From: Nipponacmea schrenckii
Lineage: Eukaryota > Mollusca > Gastropoda > Lottiidae
Length of the DNA: 64,000 nucleotides
Assembly: GCA_030562195.1 (NCBI GenBank)
Contig: JAUJPP010000003.1
Coordinates: 12,493,398-12,557,397 of the forward strand
Reading direction: 5' to 3'
Shown: one piece after another, positions 15,401 through 29,700 of the stretch
Position numbering within the stretch: the stretch's first letter is position 1
How the letters are laid out: the number at the start of each line of letters is the position of its first letter
Notes under the pieces: generated by a model
Told to the model about the DNA's origin: nothing
Database searches by the model: none
What the model saw: the letters and a program-made list of their open reading frames with translations, nothing else
Made by a program: the position numbers and the translations under genes

Positions 15401-17739
15401 CTATAAAACCGGAAGTTGACGTCAGAGGTCAAAGGTCAAAGTATCAACTGATAGCCAAGGTCAATGACCTTTGAAATACCAAAGGTCAAAGTCACCAAAG
15501 GTCAAGGTCACGAGAAATAAGCCCCCAAACTTTGAAAAAATTCAACCGGATGTTGCAAAAATGCAAAAGCAAAATTTAAAAATCGGCTCCCACAGTTTTT
15601 TTCGTAATCGACTGAAGCTACAAGAAATGTAAACATCGCGGAAATTAGACATAACCCTGAGGCCCCATTTTGAGTTTTACAAAAAAGTAACATTTCAAGA
15701 TGGCGGCCAAAGTTTCACTTCCGGTTCGGATTTTTTCTTCTTCGTTTTTTTGTTTTCTAAATTAATTAAGATTGACATAAATTTTGTTGCGATACATAAA
15801 TTACAGCACAAGTAGGTCAACCAGAAGTTTAAATTCGTTTTACGTTGAAACCGGAAATGAAGCAAAAATTTTGACTCTGCCAATGTTTTTAAATTCATGA
15901 CACTTGAAGGCACCCAAATTTTCAGATCAATCGGTCTTAAAATAGCAAAGTTGCAAAAAAGTGCAAAATACGGCAACAAAATGTGTGCTATGAATTTTCG
16001 AATTTCGAATTTTTTCAACTGCTATCTTGTTGGAAACTAGTTCAAGTTTTTAAAAATGCAAACCCGAAGAAAATCGATTAAAAATTGCGAGAGCCATTTT
16101 GCTACTTTTTAGGTTTCTTGCAATGTGCAAATATCAGCTGTGCAAAAATGTTCCAATTTATATTCATTAGAAACGTTGCCACTACAGAAGGTCTGGAGAT
16201 GTTGTGAAATTGCTGCAACTGCTGCAGCCTAGGCTGTGTGAGGTGTGTAAATTTCGAAAAAAAAAAAAAAAAAAAAAAACTAGAACTGTGAACAGCTCCG
16301 AGCGTGGCAACTGTGCGTTATCCCATGGATTTCGAACATTTTGAAACTTCTAACCTGCTAGCTTTCAATTCCGGTACTTTTCAGCCTACAATTGTAAGCG
16401 TAAACTTTCCGCTATATAGGCAATTTTTTCTACTATAAGTTTCTACTATCAGTTCCTTATTAGATTTTTGTACATGTCTAAGATTTCGGTAGGATATTTA
16501 CATAAATTCCAAACTAAAATTTAAGTAGGTAGTAAGATGTCAATTTGTCATGAAATTTAAACTCTCTATATTCAAATTTAAACATTATTTTGTAACTTTG
16601 GTTGTAATTAACATAGAGAGAAAATTCAAGCTATGTGATAATTTGCTAATTCACAGCTTTATAAAGAGATATTTTTTGAATTTGTATGCAAAAATTTTAC
16701 AAAAAAATAAATAAATTTTATTAGCAATTTGAATTTTTTTCTTCTCGAGGGATGCAAATTATTTTGTATAGCTAGTGTACTGTTTTTGCTTACATTCTTG
16801 AATTACACGGGATGTAGGGTCGCCTGAAATGAGATAAAAAAAAAAAAACGGAAGTCCCCACGCCCAAACCGGAAGTGATCAAAAAATTTTGATGATATAT
16901 TTTTAATTGTGTTGCGTATCTATCTATATCCTGTAAATTTCAGATCGATCCGAACATTAGAGCCCCAAAGTATAACATAACCATACAAAATTGCAAAATA
17001 GTCAGATTTCGGTGGGCTATAAAACCGGAAGTTAATATTTGTCATGCAATATCAGCACATCTATAGACAGCTGAGGTCAATGACATTCTACATCTGAAAT
17101 GTCAAGGTCATTTAAGGTCAAGGTCACGAGATATAGAGTTTTAAATTTTCGAAAAATTCGAACGGGCATAAAAAAAATTCAAATTCGAAAATCAAAATTC
17201 TGTTCCCAACATTTTTTAGATAAAGTATCAAGGTTTCGATAAAGACCAAAATCATAAAAATCGGTTAATAATTGGCGGACTTATTAAATTTTTAAGAAAA
17301 TTTGCCATTTTTGAAAACTGCGCATGCGCAACATTCAATTTAATTTTTCTTCATCTCAGGGGATTAAAATCATTTAGTATAGCTAAAATATACTGATTTT
17401 GTTTAGAATTTTGAATTACATCGGAAGCAGTGTCGCCCGACATGAGACGAAAAAAACGGAAGTCCCCACGCTCAAACCGGAAGTGATCAAAAAATTTCGA
17501 TGATGTAGTTTTAATTGCGCTGCCTATCTATCTATATCCTGTAAATTTCAGACCGATGCGACTATTAGGGCCCGAGCTAGCTTGAAATCTTATTTGCATA
17601 TTATGCAATTAGCCACTTTCGGATTAGCGAAAATTTCATGTTAGATATTCATTTTTGATTCCAGCCCATATAAAAACCATTGGTGAAAACAGAAATAGTC
17701 TATCTTTTTCCGTTTGGGCTAGCGAGCTTCCCAAAAAAC

Positions 17740-17770
<31 letters not shown>

Positions 17771-20700
17771 ATCCGAACGAAAACAAAGCGTGACAAATTT
17801 TATTTGCCACGCAAAAAAAAAAAAAAAAGACAAACCGAAAACAAACTGGGACTTTGCAGTAGCAAAGTCCCACAATCCCACAATAAACCTACCAAGTATA
17901 TGTCTTGGTACACTATTCTCATTGACAGCACTTTCTTCATCACAGTCAAAAAATAAGAGAGTTGTTCCCTTTAAACATATCCAATATTTCTTCCAATTTC
18001 TCTTGGCAGCCAATTCAATTTTGCGTTTTTTATGCACCAACCAATTTTTAACAACAAGCCACCTGTTGAGCAATAGATAAAAATTAATTGACAAGTCTGT
18101 AAATTTAAAGGGATATCAAAATCATGACCATATTTCATTCTATGTGTATAAAAAAGCAACCGTGCATTTCTAAATCAAACTTTAAACATAAATTTACATG
18201 AATGATTAGCTTAAATAAAGCATATGACAATCTCTGGATTAAATAAACAATATCAAGCTTTTAGGATATACCATAATAAATAAACAGGATACATTTTAAA
18301 GACAGTTAAATCAATAAAACTCATATAGAATGGGTTTCTTGAATCATAACATCATGACTTGTACTTCTATTCGAAAAGAGCCTGGCTAATACAATACATT
18401 AAAAGGGATACTGTTTCTTAGCTTGAACATAAAATATTAGTTCTCAAGAATGGTCAATATGAGTATATACATCAGTGAACTTATCTGGTGTCATAAAGTA
18501 ACACAATCCCTTAAAATCTTCAAAACTCACAAAACTAAGTCATTTTCGTAAACACTTAATTAATTTATTAGGCGTTTTTCAATAATCAAATGCATTTTTA
18601 TGGATAATTTTTGGATATTTACTTATTTGTTTATGTTTATAATGGTAGCAGGTATATTTACTGATGAAAAAAGCTCTTATTGGCCAAGTTTAAAATTTCA
18701 AATTTTATGTTCATTCTAAGACCTATTGTCCCTTTAATAATCAAACAATATTTTTAACAGCCCTGAAATTTTTTATAGACAATATAAGAAGCTTGTATGT
18801 CTGGTGTAGTTTTTATATACTATGTTTTTAACAGAGGTAACCCTATACCTTTAAAATAACTTAATTACCTTACCAGAGTTACTTTAGAAAATTCTAAATT
18901 TTACCTGGCTGGTACATAGAAACATAATGTAATTTGCTGCTTGACCTTAATAAAAATTGTTTCAAAAAGTGTAGCTGAAAATATGCTCAAGAAAATAATT
19001 CCTTAATGACGTTCCTTGAAACTTCTGAGATTCTTTTTTTGTCTAAAATTTGTCTTTTAAAACTTACCCAGCTTTACGTATAGCTCCTACTTGTCGTGAA
19101 TACGATTGTTGAGACTCAGTTTCTGTCATTGTGTCTATACTACCATCAGAATCACCATCTTCTTCAGATAACTACAAACAAATATATAATCTCTTATATT
19201 TCATATACACATCCTCCCACTAAACTTCTTTTCTAATATCAAAGTGAACCTGACCATTCTACTAATTGTACATCTTTTGTTTTTTACCTTTTTACTCCAT
19301 TAAAATCTGGTCATATTATCGAACTACTATCACAGAAATAATTAATAGCCAGATGATTTAACTCACGTCATAATTTGGTCACATTTTGCTACAACTATAA
19401 AAAGCCGCAATGTACAACCAAAGAATAGAAAAATTTGTAAAAGCCTCTAGATTCTATAACAAAATATTCAAATTCAAAAATGTCTGAATTGAAATGAAAA
19501 TCAACATCAACTTCCTTCCTTACACAAAAACAAAATACGTAGAATACAGGTCAAATTCAAAAAAACAAATTTATGTTATGGAACTGTCAACCAGACAATG
19601 TAACAGACAATTTAACTTGTAAACTCTATTTACATTCTTGTTAATTCTTATATTGTCAAAAAACAATGACATGTTTTGAAAATATATTTCAATACAACAT
19701 CTTATTGGCATACTTTTAAGTCTATTTATGTATTCATAAACCATAATATGGATCATTTCTTTATAAAAATACTAGCTTTCAGTATAGACATTTACACGGA
19801 ATAAAGTTAATAGTAAAAAGTCAGACTGTTATTCTAGTCTTTGAGTAAGAATAATTTTCTGCAGTCTGTAACATCATTACATACATTAAGTTATCAGCAT
19901 GTTTGAAAATATCATCATGAAAACAATAACAGGTTTTGATTTATTCTGTCTTGTGTTTTTATTCTTGTCTGATGTGATTAGCATACAACTTTATCTTCAT
20001 TACAAAACAAAGAATCATCTACAGACACATGCGAAATAAACTATTTTCCTCTTGCAACTGCATATAATATGGCGTTAAACAGAATTACTCTCATTTGTTG
20101 TCAAACAGACAGGGTAATCTAACATATTGCAATCAATAAAAATGTAAGATTAAGTCTGATCAAGTATGAAATAGGAAAATTTGTATATCAATGGTTTATC
20201 ACACAAACTTACCAAAAGTAAAGATTCGTGAACTATTTCTATCCAGTCTGCTGCCGTCATGTTTTATAATTGTAATTCTAGAGAAGTTATTTCTATAGAC
20301 AGTAGGTACCACAAGTGCTAGCTTTACTTAACATATTATTGTAGCAGGCAAACTGCCATTTTAACACTCTTCAAAACGGAGGCAAAGAGAACATGTTATA
20401 GTTGATTAGAAGAATAAACTAACAGTTTCCTATTACATATACTTTATCTAAACTACATCTCTTACTCATTCAATCATTTTTCAAAGATATCTGTTGTCCT
20501 GATCTTATAACCTTGTTTTTTTTTAAATTTGAATCATATTTCAGTCAAAATATATAGGCTTTAGGCTTCAAAATATGATGCTGAAATAGTTTACAATTGT
20601 TTCTTTAATTCTTTTTTTTATATGAATGGTTTTTCAACATAACATTCATATATGACATTAAACACGCCCCAAAATATCCCTCAAAAGATAAAATCAATCA

Positions 20701-23700
20701 GATTGGTAAATTGAACTAGAATAGATTTGATTGAAAGTGGGATTTCTTTCTAAATTGATTTTCTATTCCCCACTTTAAACTCAAATCTCATTTAATTAGA
20801 TACAAAAAAGAAGAATGACAGTTGGAGCCACGTATCTAGATGTAATTAAAATTTCTAGTTTTGTTTTTAGATAATGTTTATTATAAGTGTATCTAATATG
20901 ATATTAAATTTATTTATTATGATTTCTAGATCATGTATCTAATCTAATGTAAACTAAGGTTTATTTCAGAATCTATACGCTTATCAGATATGCTATTAAA
21001 CAAAGGTTTATTTCAGAATCTATAAGCTTATCAGATATGCTATTAAACAAAGGTTTATTTTAGAATCTATAAGCTTATCAGATATGCTATTAAACAAAGG
21101 TTTATTTCAGAATCTATACGCTTATCAGATATGCTATTAAACAAAGGTTTATTTCAGAATCTATAAGCTTATCAGATATGCTATTAAACAAAGGTTTATT
21201 TCAGAATCTATACGCTTATCAGATATGCTATTAAACAAAGGTTTATTTCAGAATCTATAAGCTTATCAGATATGCTATTAAACAAAGGTTTATTTCAGAA
21301 TCTATAAGCTTATCAGATATGCTATTAAACAAAGGTTTATTTCAGAATCTATAAGCTTATCAGATATGCTATTAAACAAAGGTTTATTTCAGAATCTATA
21401 AGCTTATCAGATATGCTATTAAACAAAGGCTTATTTCAGACCATCAAAGCTTATTATATATTATTAAACTAAGGTTTAATTCAGAACCAGTAAGCTTGTT
21501 CAGATATGTTATTAAACAAAGGTTTAATTTAGACCATCAAAGCTTATCATATATGTTATTAAACCAAGGTTTATTTCAAGATGTCTTAGCTTATTATAAT
21601 ATATAATTTAAGTATGGTTTATTTTAGCATGTCTAAGCTTATCATATATATTATTAACCCAATGTTTATTTCAGAATGTCCAAGCTTATTATATATTTTA
21701 TCCTAGAACTATTTATAGTTCTATGATTTTATTAAACCAAGGTTTATTTCAGAATGTCCAAGCTTATAATATGTTATTAAACCAAAATAAACGTCCAAGC
21801 TTATAATATGTTATTAAACCAAGGATTATTTCAGAATGTCTAAGCTTATAATATGTTATTAAACAAATGTTTATTTCATAATGTCTAAGCTTATCATATT
21901 TATTATTATACCAAGGTTTATTTCAGAATGTCCAAGCTTATAATATGTTATTAAACAAATGCTTATTTCTTCATGTCTAAGCTTATCATATATACTATTA
22001 AACAAAGGTTTATTTTTTAAATGTCTAAGCTTGTCAGAGATATTATTAAACAAAGGTTTATTCCAGACCATCAAAGCCTATCATATACATTATTAAACAA
22101 AGGTTTATATAAGACCATCAAAGCCTATCATATATTTTATAAAACAAAGGTTTATATAAGACCATCAAAGCCTATCATATACATTATTAAACAAAGGTTT
22201 ATATAAGACCATCAAAGCCTATCATATATTTCATAAAACAAAGGTTTATATCACAAGACCATCAAAGCCTATCATATACATTATTAAACAAAGGTTTATT
22301 CCAGACCATCAAAGCCTATCATATATATTATAAAACAAAGGTTTATATAAGACCATCAAAGCCTATCATATACATTATAAAACAAAGGTTTATATAAGAC
22401 CATCAAAGCCTATCATATACATTATTAAACAAAGGTTTATATAAGACCATCAAAGCCTATCATATACATTATTAAACAAAGGTTTATATAAGACCATCAA
22501 AGCCTTTCATATATAGTATTAAACACAGTTTTATTTCAGAATGTCCAAGCTTATCATATATGTTATTAAACTTAGGTTTATTAGTTTGTGTATCCAATAT
22601 TTCATTAACTGTAAATTATTTCTAGAACATGTTTCAAATATGATACTGAATTCTACAGCATTATCTATATCTTACATGTTATTAAACCTAGGTTAATGTC
22701 CTGAATATGTATCTAATATAATAAATCTAGATTAAATCCTAGGGCATGTATATTATATTTTATTCAATATAGGTTTAATTAAAAAGCAAATACTTATTAT
22801 ATAATGTTGTTAAACACACTTTTAAAACTGGATGTCATACACCAGTAATTCGGTCTTAATTTTTAACACCCTTTTTCACTTAACATATACATTGACTTGA
22901 ATATGTAGATATATATGTTTACATAACACCAATTTATCCACACCATTCCAAGAACCATCCCTACATCAGTCAGGAGCAACTCCTGGAGATGGGCCAGAAT
23001 TGAATGAGTCTCAGAACCATTCTGAATAACTTTTGTAATATAAATGGGGTTATAGGTAGAACCTTTTTCAGTAAAAATAACTTTTTGTGAATTTAACATA
23101 AAAAGGGAATTTTTCTTTGTTCAGAAAGAAATGTTAGTTCATTTATTACTATGAAAATTTGCTTGTATATAATTACCAATAAGTGGCAGAAGCCAGAAAA
23201 TATCAAAATAATACTTCTTGTTAATTCAGAATATAAAGGCTTTAGAGTCTTGCCAAAATAAGCTAGACTATTATATTGGTACTGAAGGCTGAAAATTGAA
23301 TTCCAGGAATATCTCTTCCAGTAGACAGTGGATTAAAATTCGGGTTTAGAATGAAATAGAACATGGTAATTTCAGACATACAATTCATTTATCATTCCTT
23401 CACCATGAGTAGACAATATTTCCTTAAACATTTCTTAAGAAATTACTTTCCTAGACTTTGACATATGGCAGTGCTTCCTATCTTGTAATGACAGACATAC
23501 TTAAGTTCAAAATTTTCCATTAAAAGAAGAGATAGTGCATTTAAGGCAGTTTGAACACCAGTGAACCTAATATGATCCAATATTTCAATTCTTCATCAAT
23601 TTTATTTGGGTTTTATCAAGTCCCAATGTTACTACTTTGCAATATAAAAAACAATTAGATACTCACCTCTCCAAGATATTGTTTAAATTCTCCACCCTCT

Positions 23701-26700
23701 CCTAATTGATTGATAATATCACTGTAATGGCTGCCCCCACTACTAGCCCCTGCTGAACCAGGTCTATGTTCATTATTTGTATCCACACCTGTCAAATACA
23801 AAAACAAAAGTCACGTACAGTTAGAAAAACAGTCTATAGAGAAAATCTAAACCTCATTTCACATTGCCAAAATAAATATAACACTCATTGTACTGTTTAA
23901 AACCAGTAGTGGACAAACAATGACCATTAATAAAGGGATAAAACTATGAAGGTAGAAGAAAAGTAAACAAATTATATAGTTTACAGATAATTGTTTGTCT
24001 TATTATTGTTCTGTTATTTATTTCTTCTTAACATACCATATAAACTAAAAGGAAATATAAGTGTAAGTGTTCATATTACACTTTTCTACCATAAACCAAT
24101 TTCAATTAGATCTCAGAATACTAAAGAAGACAATTTCCCTATTATTATGTTACAAATTGCAATTAGAGCAACTATGTTCTAGGTCATATTAGGGAAATAT
24201 TTAATAAATTGAAATGGAGGTCTTCTACAAATGAATCAAGTCAAGGCCAAACATTAACACTTCTATCACTGTAAAACTTATAATGACAATGAGCGCTCAG
24301 CTGAGAATGGCTAAGTATGAATATAAATGTGGTCCTTCAGGCCAAACATTAACACTTTTTTTCAAAGAGTGGAACTCATGATAAGCCATGTTGGCAACCC
24401 AAGTAAGGGAATGGTTCAACATGAAAAAAAAATGTGTTGTTTTTTTACCAAAAAAATGTTAATGTCAAAATATGAAGACATCTTTTTGTAAATGGTGCTC
24501 AAGAGAGGTTGGCTATTCAGACTTGATTAGCACAATTTTGATTACATGAATGATAGCAAACCTTTTCACAGGTTGAAACTAACATGCAGCAGACTTGAGT
24601 CATTAAAATAGAGTCATTAAAAGATACATTTAACGATGGGATAAATTATTCAAAGACCTGTAAATGTAAACGTCAATAAGTGATGAGTAGAAATATGCAA
24701 TGGGAATCAACAATGTAAAAGTACCACAAAGTTTGTGCCATGAACAAAATGCATTATTGAAACCGAATCATTGGAACTGGCACATTTTATCAATCTTACA
24801 AAGCCTTTAAAAGAAAATTGTAATCAATTACTTTGGCTTTTAGTAAGAAATCAATCAGGATAATGTCAAGAGAAGATATAAAGAGAGTAAGAGAAGGAGG
24901 TGTTGTTTGATTTGGTGAAGGAATATAAATAGTGGAATCTAATATTAGTCAACTAGTAGATTAATATGTTATTTTATTTGTATAGAATAATGACTTACAT
25001 TGTTGACTAGTAGTAATTATACAGATCAGTTATTACTAATCTAAACATACCATAGTCACTGTTTTTACTATTATTATTAGAACACACAGTATGTAGAGCA
25101 GAATGATTGGTTTCATTTTATAATTATAGGACTAAAACAATCCAAGCTACAAGAAATTTTGGCTTGGTGTTAATTGTGTTCTCCATGCTTTTAGGTTTCA
25201 AAATTTCATTTCCACTTTGCCTTATTTGGATGTTTCATCTTGCTATCAATTTATGATATCAGAATCATTTTAACTTTGAAAATCTCCTACCGTTTAGAGA
25301 TAATGAAACAGCTTAAGGTTGAAAAGTTATTAAGTCTACTAAAACTACATTTGCATTATGAGAGAAACAGAATAATATACATTTTTCAACATGGATCGCT
25401 GTTACATTATCTTGTGATAGATTAGCAGAAAGTAATATGTTGTAATTGTGGACTACTGAATATGAAACATAACAAGGTTATCAATTATCAAAGTAAACTA
25501 ATTTTTACATTAGCTTTCAACTTGTTTAGTAAATAGAAAATAACACAAATAGTGTGAGCCTGAAAGACATTCTGACTGGTCCTGGCTATGGAAAGCAAAA
25601 GTCCATGTTTCGTGAATTTACATTGCAAGCAAACGTGTCAGATCATTTCCTTTCTTCTCATTGTGTAGATGTGTGTGTGGTGCATCTTATCTTTATAAGC
25701 TGTATATTGAAGAGAGAAAAGAGAAAAGAGAAAAGAGAAAAGTTAATTTCTGAATGGTGTTTATTTAAACTTGACAACAAATTCAAGTGAAAGTAACTAA
25801 GACCAATTGGCTCTTCCAGGAAATCAACAAAACCTACTTGAACCTTGAATAGGATGTAGCTATACTTAAAATTAAGTAAAGAAGCATAAACCTAATTATC
25901 CTAATCATTTACGTACAGCATTATCTATCAGATAATCAATATAAAATCTTCGTGGTAACTGAATCTACTCTCTGTAACAACTCCTATCACAAACAGAATC
26001 TGACTTTCCAGGAAATTTATACCACTCTCAACACAATATCTGACATGTATCAAAGAATAGAAGTAATGTAAAAACGAGACATATTTCAATTTGTGGAAGT
26101 AGTAAAAGATGAAGGATAGAGTAAGAATAAAATGAAGTAGTTTAATCAATAGAATATAAATAGTGTGACTGAAGGGTCCTTGAAACTTATTCAATATTCA
26201 GGCACACAGAAAAATCAATCATTTAATTTATTCTTAATACTAAATTCTACATTAATAAAACTAGACCAATAATATCTAGTAATTCTCACACCACTAGGAT
26301 AATTCAATAGCCTTCAATCTTCGCTAGTCATTCTGCTTCAAAATTTTAAGTTTCAACAGTGTTTCAGATTGAAACTATCTTAAAGAAAGAAGCCACAAAT
26401 CACCAGCATTGCAATGTGACATTCTTCTAAACCTGAAAGTTTCTGACATTTTATTCATGAAAGATGTTTCTTGTTTCAAGTGAGTCACTTCAATTACTAG
26501 ATTATAGAAATATGAGAATTTTTTGATCTTGCTGTCCTAGCAACATTGTTATTGTTCTCTCTGTTAACTGATGTTTCATATGCAATATTTCCAGCCAGTA
26601 AGCAATAGAGTAAATAACAGATACTTTTCCAATTTAGCTGCCTGTTTCATCTTTTTAACAAATGAAAGAACTATATTTTACAAGGATAACATCTTAGGTT

Positions 26701-29700
26701 CACATTTTAGGATAGTTTCTAACAGCTGGTCCTTGGCCAAACCTCTTGGAATTGATCTATAATGGATTATCCGTACCCATTTTCAGGTGGGTGGACTGGA
26801 ATTGTGAGTGAAGATGACTTATTAAGACTTATACACAAGCAAATGATAATATATACCAACGCTGTAACCAACTGTGCTACAAAACCTCACAAATGTTGGT
26901 AATATTTAAATCAGTAATCAATCAGCAGATGTATACACGACTGACGTCCCTGGAGTAATATTTGCACTGAAGGTGTTGAGAAACATCAAGTTTGATAAAC
27001 AAAAGGTTTTTACTAAAAAGTTTAAACGAGGTGCACAACAAATGTGGTCATCGTTGCACAAATGTATAGAATGTATTATTGTATAGACCAATTTACAGGA
27101 GCGTAGCGTGACCATTTTGACTGGGGGGGTGTAACGTCTAAGTTTTACCGACGAACACGTGTAACGTCAAAGTTTTACCGACGAACACGTGTTCTTCCCG
27201 GGGCAAAAATAACTTACTCGCACTTTTAAGTATATACATTATACACGAACGAAATCCATCGTTAAAGCAAATCCTAAACCTTAGAAAACCATATCAATCA
27301 GGGGTGTATCTAGAATATGCCTGAGAGGGGGGACTGAAAGGTGATTTTTCCAAGGCAAGCCCTGCAGGCCAAAGGCCTACGTATTCTGCCCTTGCAGTGG
27401 CGGGGGGTTCGGGGGTCCTTCCCCGGAAAATTTTACATACTTGGGAACCCGGAGAATACATCTGACGCGATTTTGGAAGTCTTTTCCAATGGTCCAAATT
27501 ATCAATTTTCATCGGAAAACCATATGTTTTCTATGTCCTTTTTTGACCTATTCTGCGTTTTACCGACATTTGGGGGGGGGGATTGGTTTCGGGTGTTCTC
27601 CCCATGAAAATTTTACAAACTAGGAAACCCGGAAAATACATCTGACGCGATTTTGGAAGTCGTTTCCACCGGTCAAAATTATCAATTTTCGTCGGACAAC
27701 CATATGTTTTGTATAGCCTTTTTCGACCTATTCTGCGGTTTACCGACAAGTTCAGTATAAATCACTTTTTATGTAGACGAACAGTTTTCCGATAACATCA
27801 TAACTGACACAAGGTTTCCACACTTTCGGTCAGCCAATCGGTTTTACTGAAGGCTCTATTTCCCATCCATGACCGTCTATTATCGACCGATTCCGCGTTT
27901 TATCGACAAGTTTAGTAAAAATCACTTTAATGTAGACGAACGGTTTACCGATAACATCTTAAGAGACACAAGGTTTTCACTCTTTCGGTTAACAAATCGG
28001 TTTTACTGACGGCTCCATCTATGACCTTCTTCTATCGGCCAATTCCGCGTTTTACCGAAAAATTCAAATAACGAACAGCTTACCAATAACAAGGGTATCG
28101 GTTAACCAATCGGTTTTACCGAAGACTCCAGTCATAACCAACTTATACCGAACGATTCCGGTAGTTTCAGTAAAAAAAAAATACTTTTAATGTTGACAGT
28201 TTACTGATAAAATCATAACCAACACAAGGTTTTTACTTTTTAGGTTAATTGGTTTTACCGACGGTCCCACCTTGCCGTTTTTTATCGACCGATCATAACC
28301 AACACAATGTTTTGACTTTTTAGGTTAATTAATCAGTTTAATCGATCGATTCCGCGTTTTACCGACGGTTCCATCCATGACCCCCCTTTTTACCGACCGA
28401 TTCCGCGTTTTACCGACGAGTTCAGTAAAAGTAGGGGGGGGGGGGTGTGACACCCCCCCACACCCCCCTGGTAGCTACGCCCCTGCCAATTTACAATATC
28501 ATAGCTCGTCAGGTAAAGTAAGATACCACCCACAGTATAGTAAATATATCAGACATCAACAACACATGGATCTGAAATACATTGCTGTTTAATTAAACTC
28601 GCCCATGATCTCACTTACATCATGTATATTGCAGTACTGTAACTAGAGTTATTCAAAAAATTATTCTTATCTCAGAAAATGCATCTTAAATATTTATGTA
28701 TAGCATAGTATGGTATGGTAAGGAATCAATTTAATTGATCTTTCACAAATTAGCCATAACCACTGAAATAATGGAAAGGAAAGAGGCATTAACAGCAAGT
28801 AATTTGACAAAACACTGAAAGTGTAGTCGTAAGTAATCTCACTGCTTTCATAATAAATATTGACAGATTTATAAATGATTGGACGGATAGATTGCGATGA
28901 CAACAAATTGGATCTTTATTCCATTCGCTCTCATAAAATGGAATAGCTTACTCTAGATGTGACTACTGTTATTATATTAAGTTTGTGAGCTAAAACCTTT
29001 TAACATACAGGATGTAAACTATCCGATCATCAAAGTAAATCACAGCCCCAAATAGTATGCATGAATAATCTTGATACAGTAAATCATCTGTATAATGAAC
29101 ATTAACACTTCAACCTTCAAACAACTGCTACAATCAATAGTCACTCAAACCTACAAACTCCGAGTGACAGACAACTTGAGGCTAAAATTGTTACCATCAG
29201 TAGAATCCTAATTTAGCCAATAATCAAACACTCTACTCAGGGGGTCATTATTCCACAGAGTCTGGTCAATCAAGAGAACAAAATTCTCAAGAGTAACCTT
29301 TTACTAGGCAATGGTTTATCCAGCCTTCTCTTTTCCATGATTTCTCCGGCAATCACTAATTGAAAGAATCATGGTGTTCCTAGTATAAATTATACTGGTA
29401 CTTTTATATTTGGGCATTAACTATCGGCAGAATTGTTGACCAATTGTAATTTAGTCTCTACATTAACTATTTAGCTAAATTAAGCAGCAATGGTGCTCAC
29501 AACTCCCGTAAAAATTAAAGCCTTCAAACAATTTAGGAAAAGAAATTAAAGTTTCTAGTTTAAAGAAGTCCTATATTTGAAGGAATTATGTGAATTTCAT
29601 GCAGTTCTGTTACTTCTAAGGTAAAATAAAATCCCTGACCCAAATCAATCCCTGAAAATGGGAAACCATTGCCTTAAATAATGACTAATGGCTTATGACT

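Noticed and set aside
15695..16018. 107-residue minus-strand open frame
   Set aside because: Lies inside the repetitive ~3 kb element, no transposase motif.
20213..20260. Reading the MTAADW exon as an internal cassette between exons 6 and 7
   Set aside because: Any inclusion would need an acceptor after the TAA that precedes the ATG, and no AG lies between them.
20950..22590. Regular direct repeats that might look like a CRISPR array
   Set aside because: The units are contiguous and similar throughout, with no unique spacers, in a eukaryotic intron; the same applies to the 25-bp and 29-bp arrays.
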